Source of the DNA: JBCCFW01 sp039029535
GTDB taxonomy: Bacteria > Acidobacteriota > JBCCFW01
DNA length: 23,774 nucleotides
Assembly: GCA_039029535.1 (NCBI GenBank)
Contig: JBCCFW010000114.1
Location: forward strand, 1 to 23,774
Direction of reading: 5' to 3'
Both the position numbers and the translations under genes were made by a program. Positions 1 to 8,551 of the stretch are shown here, one piece after another. Positions within the stretch are counted from its first letter, which is position 1, and every line of letters starts with the position of its first letter. The notes below the pieces were generated by a model, which made no database searches, was not told the DNA's origin, and worked only from the letters and a program-made list of their open reading frames with translations.

Positions 1-118
1 CCCGTCGCCCCGTCGGCACCGGCAGCACCGACTGGTCCCTGCGGACCGGCAGGTCCCGTCGCCCCGTCGGCACCGGCAGCGCCGGCGGGGCCTTGCGGTC
101 CAGCGGGTCCGGTCGCGC
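1..118 (-). repeat. 54-bp tandem repeat encoding the collagen-like stalk
   Basis: Two near-identical 54-bp units are seen (starting at 1 and 55), each coding 18 residues as six Gly-X-Y triplets. The bases from about 115 to 180 are a more diverged continuation. The array runs off the left edge, so its copy number is unknown. An assembly break in such a repeat is common. Confidence 0.8.
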
Positions 119-1310
119 CATCTGCACCGGCAGGCCCCTGGGCTCCCATGGGACCGATTGGCCCCTGCGGACCGGGGGGGCACTGCTCAGGACAGTCGCC
201 GCCGCCGCAGGTCAAGTCGGTGATCGCACCGCTGCCACCGAGGATGATCTCGAGCGTCGCGACCGCGTCGGCCTCCACGGAAACGCTCTGCCAGGCGTTG
301 TTGCCAGCAGTCGGGATCGCGACTCCGACGATCAGGTCGCCGAGGCTGTCGTAGGCGCGAATGGCACCGGGCTCCTGGACGTCGAGGACTCCGACCGCAT
401 CCACGTCACGGGGTGGGTCGATTTCGAAGAGGAAGGTGCCGCCATTGCGCTCGTCGTCGGGCAGGCAGTCGCTTCCCTCCTCTTGCAAGACGAGGACGAT
501 GTCGCGGGCGATGTCGTTGTCGACGCCGGGACCAGGAGTGGCGAGGTCGTCGTCGTCGCAAGTGGTCTCGCCCGAATCGAAGGCGACCACGTCGGATGTA
601 CCCGAGACGCTCAGACCGGTGAATTGCGTGGTGATCAGGTCACCGCCGAGCACGCCCTCGAAGTCCTCCTCGAGGCAGCCCCCGCCCAAGGAGGAGGCGT
701 CGGCCGAGTGACGAGACGGCATCGTGAGGCCAGCGCCCGGCGCACCGATCGCCAGGCCACGATCCGGAGCGAGCAAGGCCGAGACATGGGTGAGCTCGGG
801 CTCCCTCGTCCCGGAGAGCACGGTTGCGGAGGACGAGCAGGTCACGGGAGCCTCGACCTCGCCGGTCGCCCCTCCCAGGGAAGCGAGCTGCAGGTCCGCA
901 TGAACCTCGATCTGATGTTCGGCCCAGGAGACGCCATCCGGTCCGCGATATCGGAGCTCGATGAGGCTGCCTGCGGTGGGCACGCGAGTCACGACTTCCC
1001 AATCGCTTGGGAAAGAGCCACCGAGCTCCACGGCCACGACGCCGTCGACGCAGCTCGGACCGAAGTCGATGAGCACGCGGTCAGCGGTTCGACCGCTTCC
1101 GCCCAGAGGGCAGGCTTCTCTGCTGTCGCTGCCTCGGAGAGTGGCGGTCACCCGAGTCAGGCTCCCAGAGCGCAGGAGGGCCGGCCGGAGCCCGAAGTCC
1201 AGGCCAACGCCCGAACACCGAGCGTTGAGTGAAGAGGGGAAGACGCTCCCCAGGAGCACGAAGCAGGTGATGGCGAGCAAGCGCTGGCCGATGCATGACT
1301 GGGCGGACAC
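1..1310 (-). CDS. Secreted collagen-like (Gly-X-Y) protein, C-terminus missing
   Basis: At least 436 residues are visible, open without a stop from a GTG at 1308-1310 to the left edge. The GTG is chosen because a perfect AGGAGG lies 8 nt before it (1319-1324, read on the minus strand) and because a signal peptide follows (hydrophobic core LLAITCFVLLGSVF, then a small-residue cleavage region). Residues about 30-205 form an unrecognised N-terminal region. Residues about 212-368 form a compact domain with TCDDDDL and GSDC motifs ending in GGSGAITDLTC. From about residue 378 the protein becomes a collagen-like Gly-X-Y repeat (GATGPAGPQGP type) that continues off the edge. Bacterial collagen-like proteins are usually extracellular trimeric stalks, so a surface structural or adhesive role is inferred. 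The middle domain recurs in the secreted protein at 17892-20153. The gene is divergent from the hydrolase at 1785. The antisense frame is also open, but it has no signal peptide and no recognisable domain. Confidence 0.85.
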   Translation of the reverse strand, partial: MSAQSCIGQRLLAITCFVLLGSVFPSSLNARCSGVGLDFGLRPALLRSGSLTRVTATLRGSDSREACPLGGSGRTADRVLIDFGPSCVDGVVAVELGGSFPSDWEVVTRVPTAGSLIELRYRGPDGVSWAEHQIEVHADLQLASLGGATGEVEAPVTCSSSATVLSGTREPELTHVSALLAPDRGLAIGAPGAGLTMPSRHSADASSLGGGCLEEDFEGVLGGDLITTQFTGLSVSGTSDVVAFDSGETTCDDDDLATPGPGVDNDIARDIVLVLQEEGSDCLPDDERNGGTFLFEIDPPRDVDAVGVLDVQEPGAIRAYDSLGDLIVGVAIPTAGNNAWQSVSVEADAVATLEIILGGSGAITDLTCGGGDCPEQCPPGPQGPIGPMGAQGPAGADGATGPAGPQGPAGAAGADGATGPAGPQGPVGAAGADGAT

Positions 1311-1318
1311 GGCGTGGA

Positions 1319-1324
1319 CCTCCT
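1319..1324 (-). promoter_or_regulatory. Ribosome binding site of the collagen-like gene
   Basis: On the minus strand this reads AGGAGG, followed by 8 nt and a GTG at 1308-1310. It fixes the start at GTG rather than the in-frame TTG at 1278-1280, which would cut into the signal peptide. Confidence 0.7.
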
Positions 1325-1784
1325 GCCTCCCGCCAGGTCGGTGAGAGGAGAGTGGTGACAGTTGGACTCTCCTGGACACGTGTGGTCGGGCTCGAGAGTC
1401 ACCGGTCAGCGCCAGAGTCGAGCCGTCCTCGGCCATCAGGGAGCGCTCAGGCCACTCTCCGCCGTTGCGTTCCGCCCCGCGAGACACGTCGACGACCGAC
1501 TCGCCTCGTGAGCCCGAGCTTCATCCTTCGCCAGTGCGTCCACGGGGACAGCGCCGACACCGAGAATCGTCTCGCCGACAGCCCAGGGGTCCGACGAGTC
1601 TGCTGAGAGAAAACGCTCGCGCTCTCCGGAAACTCCCCGGCCCGCGACTCCCCCGAATAGAGCAACGCCCGACGGACCTCACCCGGGCCCAGCGGGAAGG
1701 CTCGCGACTTCCCAGGCCGGGTAGGGTCGGCACCCTTCCCCCGCGGACTCACCGACCACGACGTCGGTGACGAGGAGTCTTCCC
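1325..1784. other. Divergent intergenic region, no gene seen
   Basis: About 460 bp separate the divergent starts of the collagen-like gene and the hydrolase, and the region must carry both promoters. It is uniformly G+C-rich. I see no convincing -35/-10 pair, no domain in any frame and no strong repeat. A small ACACGTGT palindrome lies near 1376-1383 and may be chance. Confidence 0.5.
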
Positions 1785-3419
1785 ATGTTGCCCTTCCCCC
1801 TCTCCCTCATGGCCTCACTGGTCCTGCTTCAGGGCCCCATCCAGGTCAATCCGACCCAGATCTTCATCGGCCCGACCATCAGCGAGCACACCATCCAGGT
1901 CACTCTCCCCGATGGGACCACCGCCGACGAAGACGTCATGATCCAGACCCCCGGCCTCGTCCAGGCAGGCACGGGCAACCCCCTGGTGGTGGCCCTCCAC
2001 GGTTACTCGCGGACCGAAGCGTCGATCTTCGCCAACGACGTCATGCTCTCCGAGGAGGCGGCACAGCGTCACTGGTTCGTCCTCGCCCCCCTCGGTCGCA
2101 ACCAGTTCGATCACGGCACCCGTCACGGACGTGCTCACGTCGAGGGGGCCATCCAGTGGATGATCGACAACTACGCCATCGACGAGACCCGCATCTACGG
2201 GATGGGCCTGTCGATGGGCGGGAGCGGCGTGCTGGCCTGGGCCGCCAACCATCAGGACCCCGACGGTCCCCGCTTCGCCGCCCTCGCCACCAACGCCGCC
2301 CTGCCCAGCCAGCGGGCCGCCTACGCCACCGCCGACGACGCCGGTGACGTCTGCACCCTGGGGGTCCCCAACCCGATCCGCCAGATGGTCTTCCGCTGCA
2401 TCATCGGCGATCAGTTCCAGGGTTTCGACTGCTTCGGAGATGCCAGCTTCGCCTGCGACAACTTCGCGCCCGACGACCCGATGGACGACTGGGAGACCGT
2501 GCCCTTCCTCTACCAGGCCGCCTCCGCCCTCGACCTGCAAGAGGTCGGGACCGAGTGGGAGGAGACCCCGCTGGTGCCGGCGATGGCCCACAACATCCGT
2601 CACGTCCCCATCCAGGTCTGGTACGACGTCAACGACACCGTCCACTCCGGCGAGATCCCGGCGATGAACGACGCCCTGGTCGACTGGTGGGAGGACGTGG
2701 GACGACCCGCCACCCTGCCCACGCCGATCGTGCAGAAGAAGGACGTCGACGACCCCAACGACAACGACGAGTTCCACGAGTGGGACACGATGGACTACGA
2801 CGACGTCTTCGGCTTCTTCGCGATGCACTCAGTCGAATTCCCGGCACCGTCGACGCTGCGCGACACCTACACCCACGTGACGGTGGCCTCCGAGCCCGAC
2901 ACCTATCAGTTCTTCACCGTCGAGCAATGGGACGACGTCAACCCGTTCGACGAGATCGACTGGACCACCGGCTTCTCGACCTTCTCCTGGAGTTACTTCC
3001 CGGCCATCGGCACCGATCCCCACCTGCAACTGAAGGACAACGTCATCAACTTCGGCTTCGGTCAGAACCCCGCCCACGACACCCACGCCACCACCAACGT
3101 CCGGACGATCCGCTTCGACTATCAGGCGGCTGGGCTGGATGCCCGGCAGGACACCAATGGCGCCAGCACCGGCAACGGGGGCATCCGCTTGATGATGGCC
3201 GGCGACTCGACGAATCCGGAGTACCTCCAGACGGTGATCCTGGAGAACTACCCTGGCGATCCAGAGCTCACCGGCGAGATCGACTGGTTCGGCTGCCCCG
3301 ACATCGACGTGGAGTACCAGGCCCCGGACCTCATCGTGACCCGTTGCTGTCCGGAGTTCACGTCGATCCGCATCCTGTTCGACCCCGATGTCGCCGGTCC
3401 CGACGTCTCCTGCCCGTGA
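1785..3419 (+). CDS. Secreted alpha/beta-hydrolase (esterase/PHB-depolymerase-like)
   Basis: The protein has 544 residues from the ATG at 1785, chosen because GAGGAG lies 7 nt upstream; a GTG at 1767 is an alternative. The N-terminus (MLPFPLSLMASLVLLQG) is a short signal peptide. Residues about 60-310 have the hydrolase fold: an oxyanion-type ALHGY (H72-G73), the nucleophile elbow GLSMGGSG with Ser143, a likely acidic residue in the VWYDVND strand, and a candidate catalytic His in DEFHEWDT. This arrangement fits secreted esterases of the feruloyl-esterase/PHB-depolymerase/prolyl-oligopeptidase superfamily, so an ester bond in an extracellular polymer is the probable target; the substrate cannot be read from the sequence. 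The C-terminal 200 or so residues are a Cys-containing domain I do not recognise. The gene converges on the ATPase at 3599-5272. Confidence 0.8.
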   Translation: MLPFPLSLMASLVLLQGPIQVNPTQIFIGPTISEHTIQVTLPDGTTADEDVMIQTPGLVQAGTGNPLVVALHGYSRTEASIFANDVMLSEEAAQRHWFVLAPLGRNQFDHGTRHGRAHVEGAIQWMIDNYAIDETRIYGMGLSMGGSGVLAWAANHQDPDGPRFAALATNAALPSQRAAYATADDAGDVCTLGVPNPIRQMVFRCIIGDQFQGFDCFGDASFACDNFAPDDPMDDWETVPFLYQAASALDLQEVGTEWEETPLVPAMAHNIRHVPIQVWYDVNDTVHSGEIPAMNDALVDWWEDVGRPATLPTPIVQKKDVDDPNDNDEFHEWDTMDYDDVFGFFAMHSVEFPAPSTLRDTYTHVTVASEPDTYQFFTVEQWDDVNPFDEIDWTTGFSTFSWSYFPAIGTDPHLQLKDNVINFGFGQNPAHDTHATTNVRTIRFDYQAAGLDARQDTNGASTGNGGIRLMMAGDSTNPEYLQTVILENYPGDPELTGEIDWFGCPDIDVEYQAPDLIVTRCCPEFTSIRILFDPDVAGPDVSCP

Positions 3420-3480
3420 GCCGTCGATCCGCCTGCCTGCTCGACCGGACCGAGAGTCGAGCACGACCTTGACGCAGCCT

Positions 3481-3534
3481 GCTCCCCCCTGCTCGAAGAG
3501 TCGGACGCACCGACGTCCGCGGACAGGGGGGAGC
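3481..3534. terminator. Bidirectional hairpin between convergent genes
   Basis: A perfect 11-bp inverted repeat (GCTCCCCCCTG at 3481-3491, CAGGGGGGAGC at 3524-3534) encloses a second perfect 6-bp hairpin (CGGACG at 3502-3507, CGTCCG at 3514-3519). It lies about 62 bp past the stop of the hydrolase and about 65 bp past the stop of the ATPase on the other strand. There is no T tract on either side, so it is not a canonical intrinsic terminator. It could still stop transcription or protect both 3' ends. Confidence 0.55.
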
Positions 3535-3598
3535 TCATGCGTGAGCAGGGCGACGAGGTCGCCAAGCCCGCACCGGGGTCCCTTGCGTCACTCGGCCG

Positions 3599-5272
3599 TC
3601 AGGTGAGCCCAGCGTGCTTCAAGAGGCCCTTCCCCTCCACTTGCCGACTCGGAGCCGAGGCGGGTCGCACTCGGGCCACGTTGTCCGCTGGAAGATCGAT
3701 CAGGCGCAACCAGTCCTCGGTCGCCGAGGGCGGAGGGAAGATGCCGAGGTCCCGAACGCTGGTCGAGCACGACGAGAGCAGGTCCTCCACGTGCAGGGTG
3801 GCCGTCTCCTGACCTCTCTCGATCGCCCGCTTGATCGCGAGCTGTTTCCCTCTCTGGACGATCCCAGCCAGCAAGGCCCCGCTACAGAAGTCCGAGAGGT
3901 ACAGCACCTGCCTCCCGCCGCTTCGAAGCTCGACGTCGAGCACCCTGTTCGCGTCACGACAGGCGAACAGTTGCTTCACCACTTCCTCCACGATGCGATC
4001 CCGAGTCGCCTCGGGAGACCCCTTCGACCTGCCCATCATGGGGAGACTCGTGGGAAGGTGAACCTTCAGGATGTCTGCCGCTGCACTCTCGTCGGGCCGC
4101 TTGACTCGAACGCTGACGTCGATCCGACCGTGCCGGAGAACCGCTGGATCGATCATGTCGGGTCGATTGCTGGCGAGGATGACGAACCCCCCGTCCAGTC
4201 GCTCGAGCCCATCCAACTCGGAGCAGAACATCGGGACGACCGTGTTGGGCGAGTGATGATGCTCGGTCACGCGGCGCGTCCCCAACAACGCCTCTGCCTC
4301 ATCGATGAAGATGACGGGGATCGCAGCGTCGCCGGCCTGCGAGCGGGCGGACACGAAGAGCTCCCGCACCGACTGCTCGGTCTCCCCCTGCCACTTGCTC
4401 AGGTACTCCGGGCCCTTGACGTGCAGGAACGCGCCGCCCCTGGGCGACGAAGCCAAGGCATGAGCCGTGGCCCTTCCGAGCAACGTCTTGCCGCAACCCG
4501 GAGGGCCGTGAAGAAGAACCCCGCGAGACGTGGGGCACTGGAGCTGGCGAAACAGGTCCGGATGAAGCGCCGGAAGCTCAATGGCCTCCCTGATCGCCTC
4601 GACGGCAGAAGACTGTCCCCCGATGTCGGCCCAGCTCGTGCTCGGAACCCATGAGAGATCGACACTCCGCTCGGCCACGCCGACTCGATCCACGACCACG
4701 CGCCACGACCTGTCCAGCCGAACCCGATCTCCGACACGGAGCCCCTGAGCCGACACGTCGGCAGAACAGGGAACCACCAGCTTCTGCGAGCCCGCCCCCA
4801 TCTCGACCACGAGCATGCCGTCGTCGAGGACGTCGTCCACCACGGCGACGGGGCCGTCCGACGGCACGGTGGCCTTCCCGACGATGGAGCAGCCCTCATC
4901 ATGAAGACGCACCAGGACGGCCATCCCCACTCCGAGATCACGGAGCTCCCGACTCGGCGTCACCCTCGCGGAGAAGACCTCACCACGAGCCTCGACCAAC
5001 ACGCACCCATCCCTCGGGGGCGAGATCACCAGGCCCGTCCGAGAAACGGCATCCGCGACTTCCGAGTGATGCGCCTCGTGACGAGCGATCGTGGCCTCGA
5101 GCTCTTCCTCCCTGGCCTCTGCTTCTCGCAACTGCTCGCGCAGGGAGCGCTCGGACCTCAAGCGCTCCTTGACTTGATTGCGGAGCCTTCGGAACGAGTC
5201 AGCCACCGCCTCACGGCCACGAAGCCGAAGCGCTCGACTCAACGACTTGCTCATTCCACCACCCCTCTTCAT
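3599..5272 (-). CDS. Proteasome-associated AAA+ ATPase (ARC/Mpa family)
   Basis: The protein has 557 residues from the first ATG; a second ATG at residue 7, preceded by AGGGG, is also possible. The domain order is that of ARC/Mpa, the ring ATPase that recognises and unfolds pupylated proteins for the bacterial 20S proteasome. Residues about 24-70 form a charged coiled coil, about 75-205 two OB-like domains, and about 212-440 one AAA module. The AAA module has Walker A GPPGCGKT (256-263), a pore loop with KWQGE, Walker B VIFIDE (320-325), sensor-1 Asn369 and arginine-finger candidates R380 and R383. The tail (about 500-540) keeps the ARC-specific DW..I pattern but ends in HAGLT, not the proteasome-docking GQYL-type end known in actinobacteria. 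All catalytic residues are present. No Pup, PafA, Dop or 20S subunit gene lies nearby. A less likely alternative is a Cdc48-like ATPase. Confidence 0.85.
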   Translation of the reverse strand: MKRGGGMSKSLSRALRLRGREAVADSFRRLRNQVKERLRSERSLREQLREAEAREEELEATIARHEAHHSEVADAVSRTGLVISPPRDGCVLVEARGEVFSARVTPSRELRDLGVGMAVLVRLHDEGCSIVGKATVPSDGPVAVVDDVLDDGMLVVEMGAGSQKLVVPCSADVSAQGLRVGDRVRLDRSWRVVVDRVGVAERSVDLSWVPSTSWADIGGQSSAVEAIREAIELPALHPDLFRQLQCPTSRGVLLHGPPGCGKTLLGRATAHALASSPRGGAFLHVKGPEYLSKWQGETEQSVRELFVSARSQAGDAAIPVIFIDEAEALLGTRRVTEHHHSPNTVVPMFCSELDGLERLDGGFVILASNRPDMIDPAVLRHGRIDVSVRVKRPDESAAADILKVHLPTSLPMMGRSKGSPEATRDRIVEEVVKQLFACRDANRVLDVELRSGGRQVLYLSDFCSGALLAGIVQRGKQLAIKRAIERGQETATLHVEDLLSSCSTSVRDLGIFPPPSATEDWLRLIDLPADNVARVRPASAPSRQVEGKGLLKHAGLT

Positions 5273-5654
5273 GGCCTCTCCGGAAGGACACTCTCGTCAC
5301 GGTGCCCACACGCGGACCGGACGGGCACGACACAGCATGGCGTGTCGAGACCAGCCGTCTCCGAAGTGACCAGCCGAGGAGTTAACTTATCGATACGAGC
5401 AGGAACGACGAGACCACGTCCACCGAGAGCTCGCTCGGGTCCTCGCAACGAATGGACGATGGCCAACGTCCGGGGCCGGTCGCATCCCTGAGGGCAGGCA
5501 ACAGCTTCGCCGTGCGGGATCGGCAGCCACCTCTGCGGTCGCCGCAGCTGGCTCTCTCTCCTGGTGGTCGCAAGGCGCTCGAGAAGGCCATCTCGACCTT
5601 GGCACGCGGGTTGCTCCTCCCGCAGGCACGAGCCAACGAACCGGGGAAGAGACC
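5273..5654. other. Divergent intergenic region with one AT-rich patch
   Basis: This region separates the divergent ATPase and YHYH genes and should hold both promoters. The only clear compositional break is around 5389-5400 (GTTAACTTATCGATAC), a plausible promoter core on the minus strand about 115 bp before the ATPase start. Two weak inverted repeats (GTGCCC/GGGCAC at 5302-5328 and CGACAC/GTGTCG at 5328-5347) could be operators but are short enough to be chance. No coding sequence is supported. Confidence 0.35.
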
Positions 5655-6818
5655 ATGCGCCAGCGCCTCCTGAGCCTCACCGTTCTCGCCACCGCCCTCC
5701 TGCTCTCGATGCAGGCCCTCGCCCAGTGCCCGACGGAGCACTTTCCCACGCTGTCACCGCATCCGGCCAACGCGGCCTACCCCGATCCCGTCCTCGACGT
5801 GAGCTGTGACGCGACCACGCTCATCATCGAGAGCAACGGCATCCCTGGCTTCGAGTTCGTCCAGGTCACGCCGAACGGCTTGAGAGCACAGGACTGGACC
5901 TTCCGCATCCCTCTCAATCCCGAGCTGCCGGCCGAGTGGACCGAGATCCCCCTGCTCGGCACCATCGGCGTCGGCGTGAACGGCCTGCCCGCCTACGGAC
6001 CGAACGAGGGCCCCCACCCGGACCCCTGGGGCGACCCCGTCCACGCCGGTGTCCTCGACGACCACTTCGGTCACACGGCCCGGGACGGCGATTACCACTT
6101 CCACGCCATGCTCGTGGAGACCTTCCACGGCACTCCGGACGTGCCGGGAGAGCCCTCGCCAATCATCGGCTACGCCAGCGACGGCTTCCCCATCCATGGC
6201 CCCTGGGGCTGCGTCGACCTCGACTGCACCGAGGTCATCAGGTTCGAGAGCGGCTGGGAGCAGACCGGCGACCCCACGACCTACGCCTGGGACAACCATG
6301 AGTACGTGGAGAAGCCCGAACCGCAGTACCTCGATCGCTGCAACGGCCGCATCGGTCCCGACGGCACCTACCGCTACCACGCAACCGACACCTTCCCCTA
6401 CATCCTCGGCTGCTACGCCGGTCTCGACGTGCTGAGGACGCCGGCACCGACTGCGCCCCCGCCGGTTCCCGATGGCGCGGGCGACGGTGACGCGCTCCGC
6501 GTGACGCGTCTCGACGCCGACGGCACGCGGCTGCAGGTGACCTGGGACGACTCCTGCCTCCCGGAGACGACCAAGCTCATCCACGGTGACCTGGATCAGG
6601 TCGCGGCGCTCGAGCCGCTCGGTGCGGCCTGCAACGTCGGACAACCCGTAGAATGGAACGACGTGCCCGCGGGCAACCTCTGGTTCCTGCTGGTGTCCGA
6701 CGCCGCCGACGTCGAAGGCTCCTGGGGCCACGACAGCTTCGGCGAGCGGCGGCCGCTGGTCTCGAGCGGGACCTGCGGCACGACGAGCAAGGACGTCACC
6801 GGTCGTTGCACCGACTGA
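5655..6818 (+). CDS. Secreted YHYH-domain protein
   Basis: The protein has 387 residues. The ATG at 5655 follows GGGGAAGAGA and starts a clear signal peptide (RQRLLSLTVLATALLLSMQ, cleavage after ALA near residue 23). Residues about 45-265 match the YHYH domain, named for paired aromatic-His motifs: DYHFHAM (146-152) and YRYHATDTFPY (239-249), with a GFPIHGPWG segment between. The function of YHYH proteins is not established; the clustered His residues suggest metal binding, which is inference. Residues about 285-387 form a second beta-rich domain ending in paired Cys motifs, of a kind often found at the C-terminus of exported proteins. A similar pattern is seen at the end of the amidohydrolase at 11902. 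The gene stands 190 bp before the lipoprotein at 7009 on the same strand, too far to assume one operon. Confidence 0.8.
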   Translation: MRQRLLSLTVLATALLLSMQALAQCPTEHFPTLSPHPANAAYPDPVLDVSCDATTLIIESNGIPGFEFVQVTPNGLRAQDWTFRIPLNPELPAEWTEIPLLGTIGVGVNGLPAYGPNEGPHPDPWGDPVHAGVLDDHFGHTARDGDYHFHAMLVETFHGTPDVPGEPSPIIGYASDGFPIHGPWGCVDLDCTEVIRFESGWEQTGDPTTYAWDNHEYVEKPEPQYLDRCNGRIGPDGTYRYHATDTFPYILGCYAGLDVLRTPAPTAPPPVPDGAGDGDALRVTRLDADGTRLQVTWDDSCLPETTKLIHGDLDQVAALEPLGAACNVGQPVEWNDVPAGNLWFLLVSDAADVEGSWGHDSFGERRPLVSSGTCGTTSKDVTGRCTD

Positions 6819-7008
6819 GCGAGAGGACATGACGCGGAGCGCCCAGCCCTCTTCATTCACCAGTGTTCGTAGCGAGTGGTCGGAGATGCTAGACGAGAAG
6901 GGAGATCGGAGCCGCGAGGGCTGGAGGCGTACTGGATCGTACGGTGAAGACCCGAGGGGCGAGACCTCCCTTCGCAGTCAGCAGACCCGGCCACGCAGCA
7001 GGAGATTG

Positions 7009-7764
7009 GTGAGTGAAGCGGGCTTGACGCGGTCGACGACGCTGCTGCTGGCCGGATTCCTGCTGCTGCACTGCAATCCCCCGCCTGGACCGTCCACCAT
7101 CGAGTACCGACTCTCCTGGTCCTGGGGAGAGGCCCGCGAGATCCCGGGCGGCTTCGAGGTCACCAACGACCTCGGGCAGGTCGTCCGCGTGCATCGCGGC
7201 TGGCTCGTGAACCTCTCGGCGGAAGTCGTCCCCTGCGACGAAGACGGACGACCTGACGAGAAGGCACGCCTTGCGTCGTTTTCGATCCCCGTCGCGCAAG
7301 CCGGCCACCCGGGCTTTGGTCCGACCGCCGTGCACGCACCCCAGGCAGAGAGCCTCGCACCGCCCGTGAGCTCGTCGTGGCAGGAGGTCACGTCCGAGCC
7401 CGACGACTTCTGCAACCTGCACTACCTCGTCGCTCGAGCCAATCGGCGAACCCTCGGTCTGCCCGACGACGAGCCGGACGTCGATCGCATCAGCCTGCTC
7501 CTCGAAGGCGAGTGGTCTCTCGGCGATGAAGGGACTCCCAACCCCTTCTTGATCTGGACACGCTCCGCGCACGGCAAGCTCGAGCCCCGAGAGCTCAGGC
7601 TGGAGAAGGACATGGTGTTCACGGTCACGCGTGAGCTGGACAGCCTCTTCGACGGGGCCGACTTCACGACCATGAACGACGAGCAGCTCGCCCGCCGCGT
7701 GCTGCAAAACGTCGTGGAGAACACCCGTCTCGACCTGGTCGAGGCCCCCGAAGGAGCTCGGTGA
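7009..7764 (+). CDS. Unrecognised lipoprotein, first gene of the MbnP/MbnH operon
   Basis: The protein has 251 residues from a GTG at 7009, preceded by AGGAGA, though only 3-4 nt away. The frame is open upstream but there it has no secretion signal, while the chosen start gives a hydrophobic run (TTLLLAGFLLL) and a candidate lipidation Cys22. I cannot assign a family. Visible features are a WSWGEAR segment near the N-terminus, a GHPGFGP...VHAPQ region rich in His, and DDFCNLHYLVARA with a Cys and a His close together. These resemble possible metal ligands, but that is inference. The stop is one base before the MbnP-like start at 7766, so the two are almost certainly cotranscribed. It may be an envelope partner or chaperone for the MbnP/MbnH pair. 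Confidence 0.65.
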   Translation: MSEAGLTRSTTLLLAGFLLLHCNPPPGPSTIEYRLSWSWGEAREIPGGFEVTNDLGQVVRVHRGWLVNLSAEVVPCDEDGRPDEKARLASFSIPVAQAGHPGFGPTAVHAPQAESLAPPVSSSWQEVTSEPDDFCNLHYLVARANRRTLGLPDDEPDVDRISLLLEGEWSLGDEGTPNPFLIWTRSAHGKLEPRELRLEKDMVFTVTRELDSLFDGADFTTMNDEQLARRVLQNVVENTRLDLVEAPEGAR

Positions 7765-7765
7765 G

Positions 7766-8551
7766 ATGCGTCTCTTCCTCGCCGTCATCCTCAGCTCGGC
7801 CTGCTTGCTCACCGGAGGTTGCGCTTCCGAGACCGACCTGCGCGTCCCCTTCGAGGCCAGACTCGGCGACTGGCCGTTCAGCTGCGAAGGCAAGGAGGGC
7901 TTCCGACCGCAGGACCTGCGCTTCTTCGTGCACGACGTGCAAGTGAGCGACGGCAACGGCACGAGCGCACCGGCCCACCTGGTCCCCGACGGACGCTGGC
8001 AGACCGACCGCATCGCCCTGCTCGACTTCGAGGACGGCACGGAGTCCTGCGCCGACGGCTCGGCGGCGACCAACACCGAGCTCGTCCTGCGCGTGCCACG
8101 CGGCGAGTGGACCCGGCTGAGCTTCCGCGTCGGCGTGCCCTTCGACCTCAACCACGCCAATCCGGCCCTCGCCGAGACGCCGCTGAATCTCTCACGCATG
8201 CACTGGAGTTGGCAGGGCGGCTACAAGTTCATCCGCTTCGACGCCACCGTCGACGGCGTCCCGACGCGGCTGCACCTGGGGTCCACCGCCTGCGAGGGCG
8301 AGATGAACGCCATCACGGGCTGCGGCCGAGCGAACCGACCCGAGATCGCGCTCGACGGCTTCCGACCCGGGATGCGAGTGGTCCTCGACGCCGCGAGCCT
8401 GCTCGACTCCCGAGAAGGGTCGGACAAGCCGGGCTGCATGTCCGAGCTCGACGATCCCGAGTGCGAGCGCCCCTTCGCCGCCCTCGGTCTCGACCCGGCC
8501 ACCGGCGAGGCCGCGGGCACGCAGGCCGCCTTCCGGCTGGAGGGCTCGTGA
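7766..8551 (+). CDS. MbnP-like four-Cys copper-linked lipoprotein
   Basis: The protein has 261 residues; AAGGAG lies 9 nt before the ATG. A lipoprotein signal (MRLFLAVILSSACLLTGGC, lipidation at Cys19) places it in the envelope. The body matches the MbnP / metallo-mystery-pair four-Cys family: an early FSCEGKEG, a DLRFFVHDVQV strand, a central MHWSWQGGYKFIRFD block (from M145), HLGSTACEG, then TGCG and PGCM..EC. MbnP proteins are partners of di-heme MbnH enzymes. In studied members MbnH oxidises a conserved Trp of MbnP to kynurenine, and this is linked to copper binding. W147 and W149 are the obvious candidates here. The gene overlaps mbnH by 4 nt (GTGA), which suggests translational coupling. 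There is no methanobactin synthesis gene nearby, so this is a stand-alone pair. Confidence 0.85.
   Translation: MRLFLAVILSSACLLTGGCASETDLRVPFEARLGDWPFSCEGKEGFRPQDLRFFVHDVQVSDGNGTSAPAHLVPDGRWQTDRIALLDFEDGTESCADGSAATNTELVLRVPRGEWTRLSFRVGVPFDLNHANPALAETPLNLSRMHWSWQGGYKFIRFDATVDGVPTRLHLGSTACEGEMNAITGCGRANRPEIALDGFRPGMRVVLDAASLLDSREGSDKPGCMSELDDPECERPFAALGLDPATGEAAGTQAAFRLEGS

Noticed and set aside
93..1232. Long plus-strand open frame of 379 codons
   Set aside because: It is antisense to the collagen-like gene in the same codon register; it has no signal, domain or ribosome site.
5302..5347. Two 6-bp inverted repeats before the ATPase gene
   Set aside because: Arms of 6 bp are expected by chance in G+C-rich DNA and have no second copy.
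5754..6860. Minus-strand open frame of 368 codons opposite the YHYH gene
   Set aside because: Shadow of the YHYH codons, with no recognisable motif.
6819..7008. Possible methanobactin precursor or synthesis gene before the MbnP/MbnH operon
   Set aside because: No short Cys-containing peptide with a ribosome site and no mbnB/mbnC-like sequence is seen here or in 9682-9770.
7819..8547. Upstream extension of the di-heme enzyme
   Set aside because: It overlaps the MbnP-like gene in another frame and is Arg-rich without homology; the GTG at 8548 starts a signal sequence.
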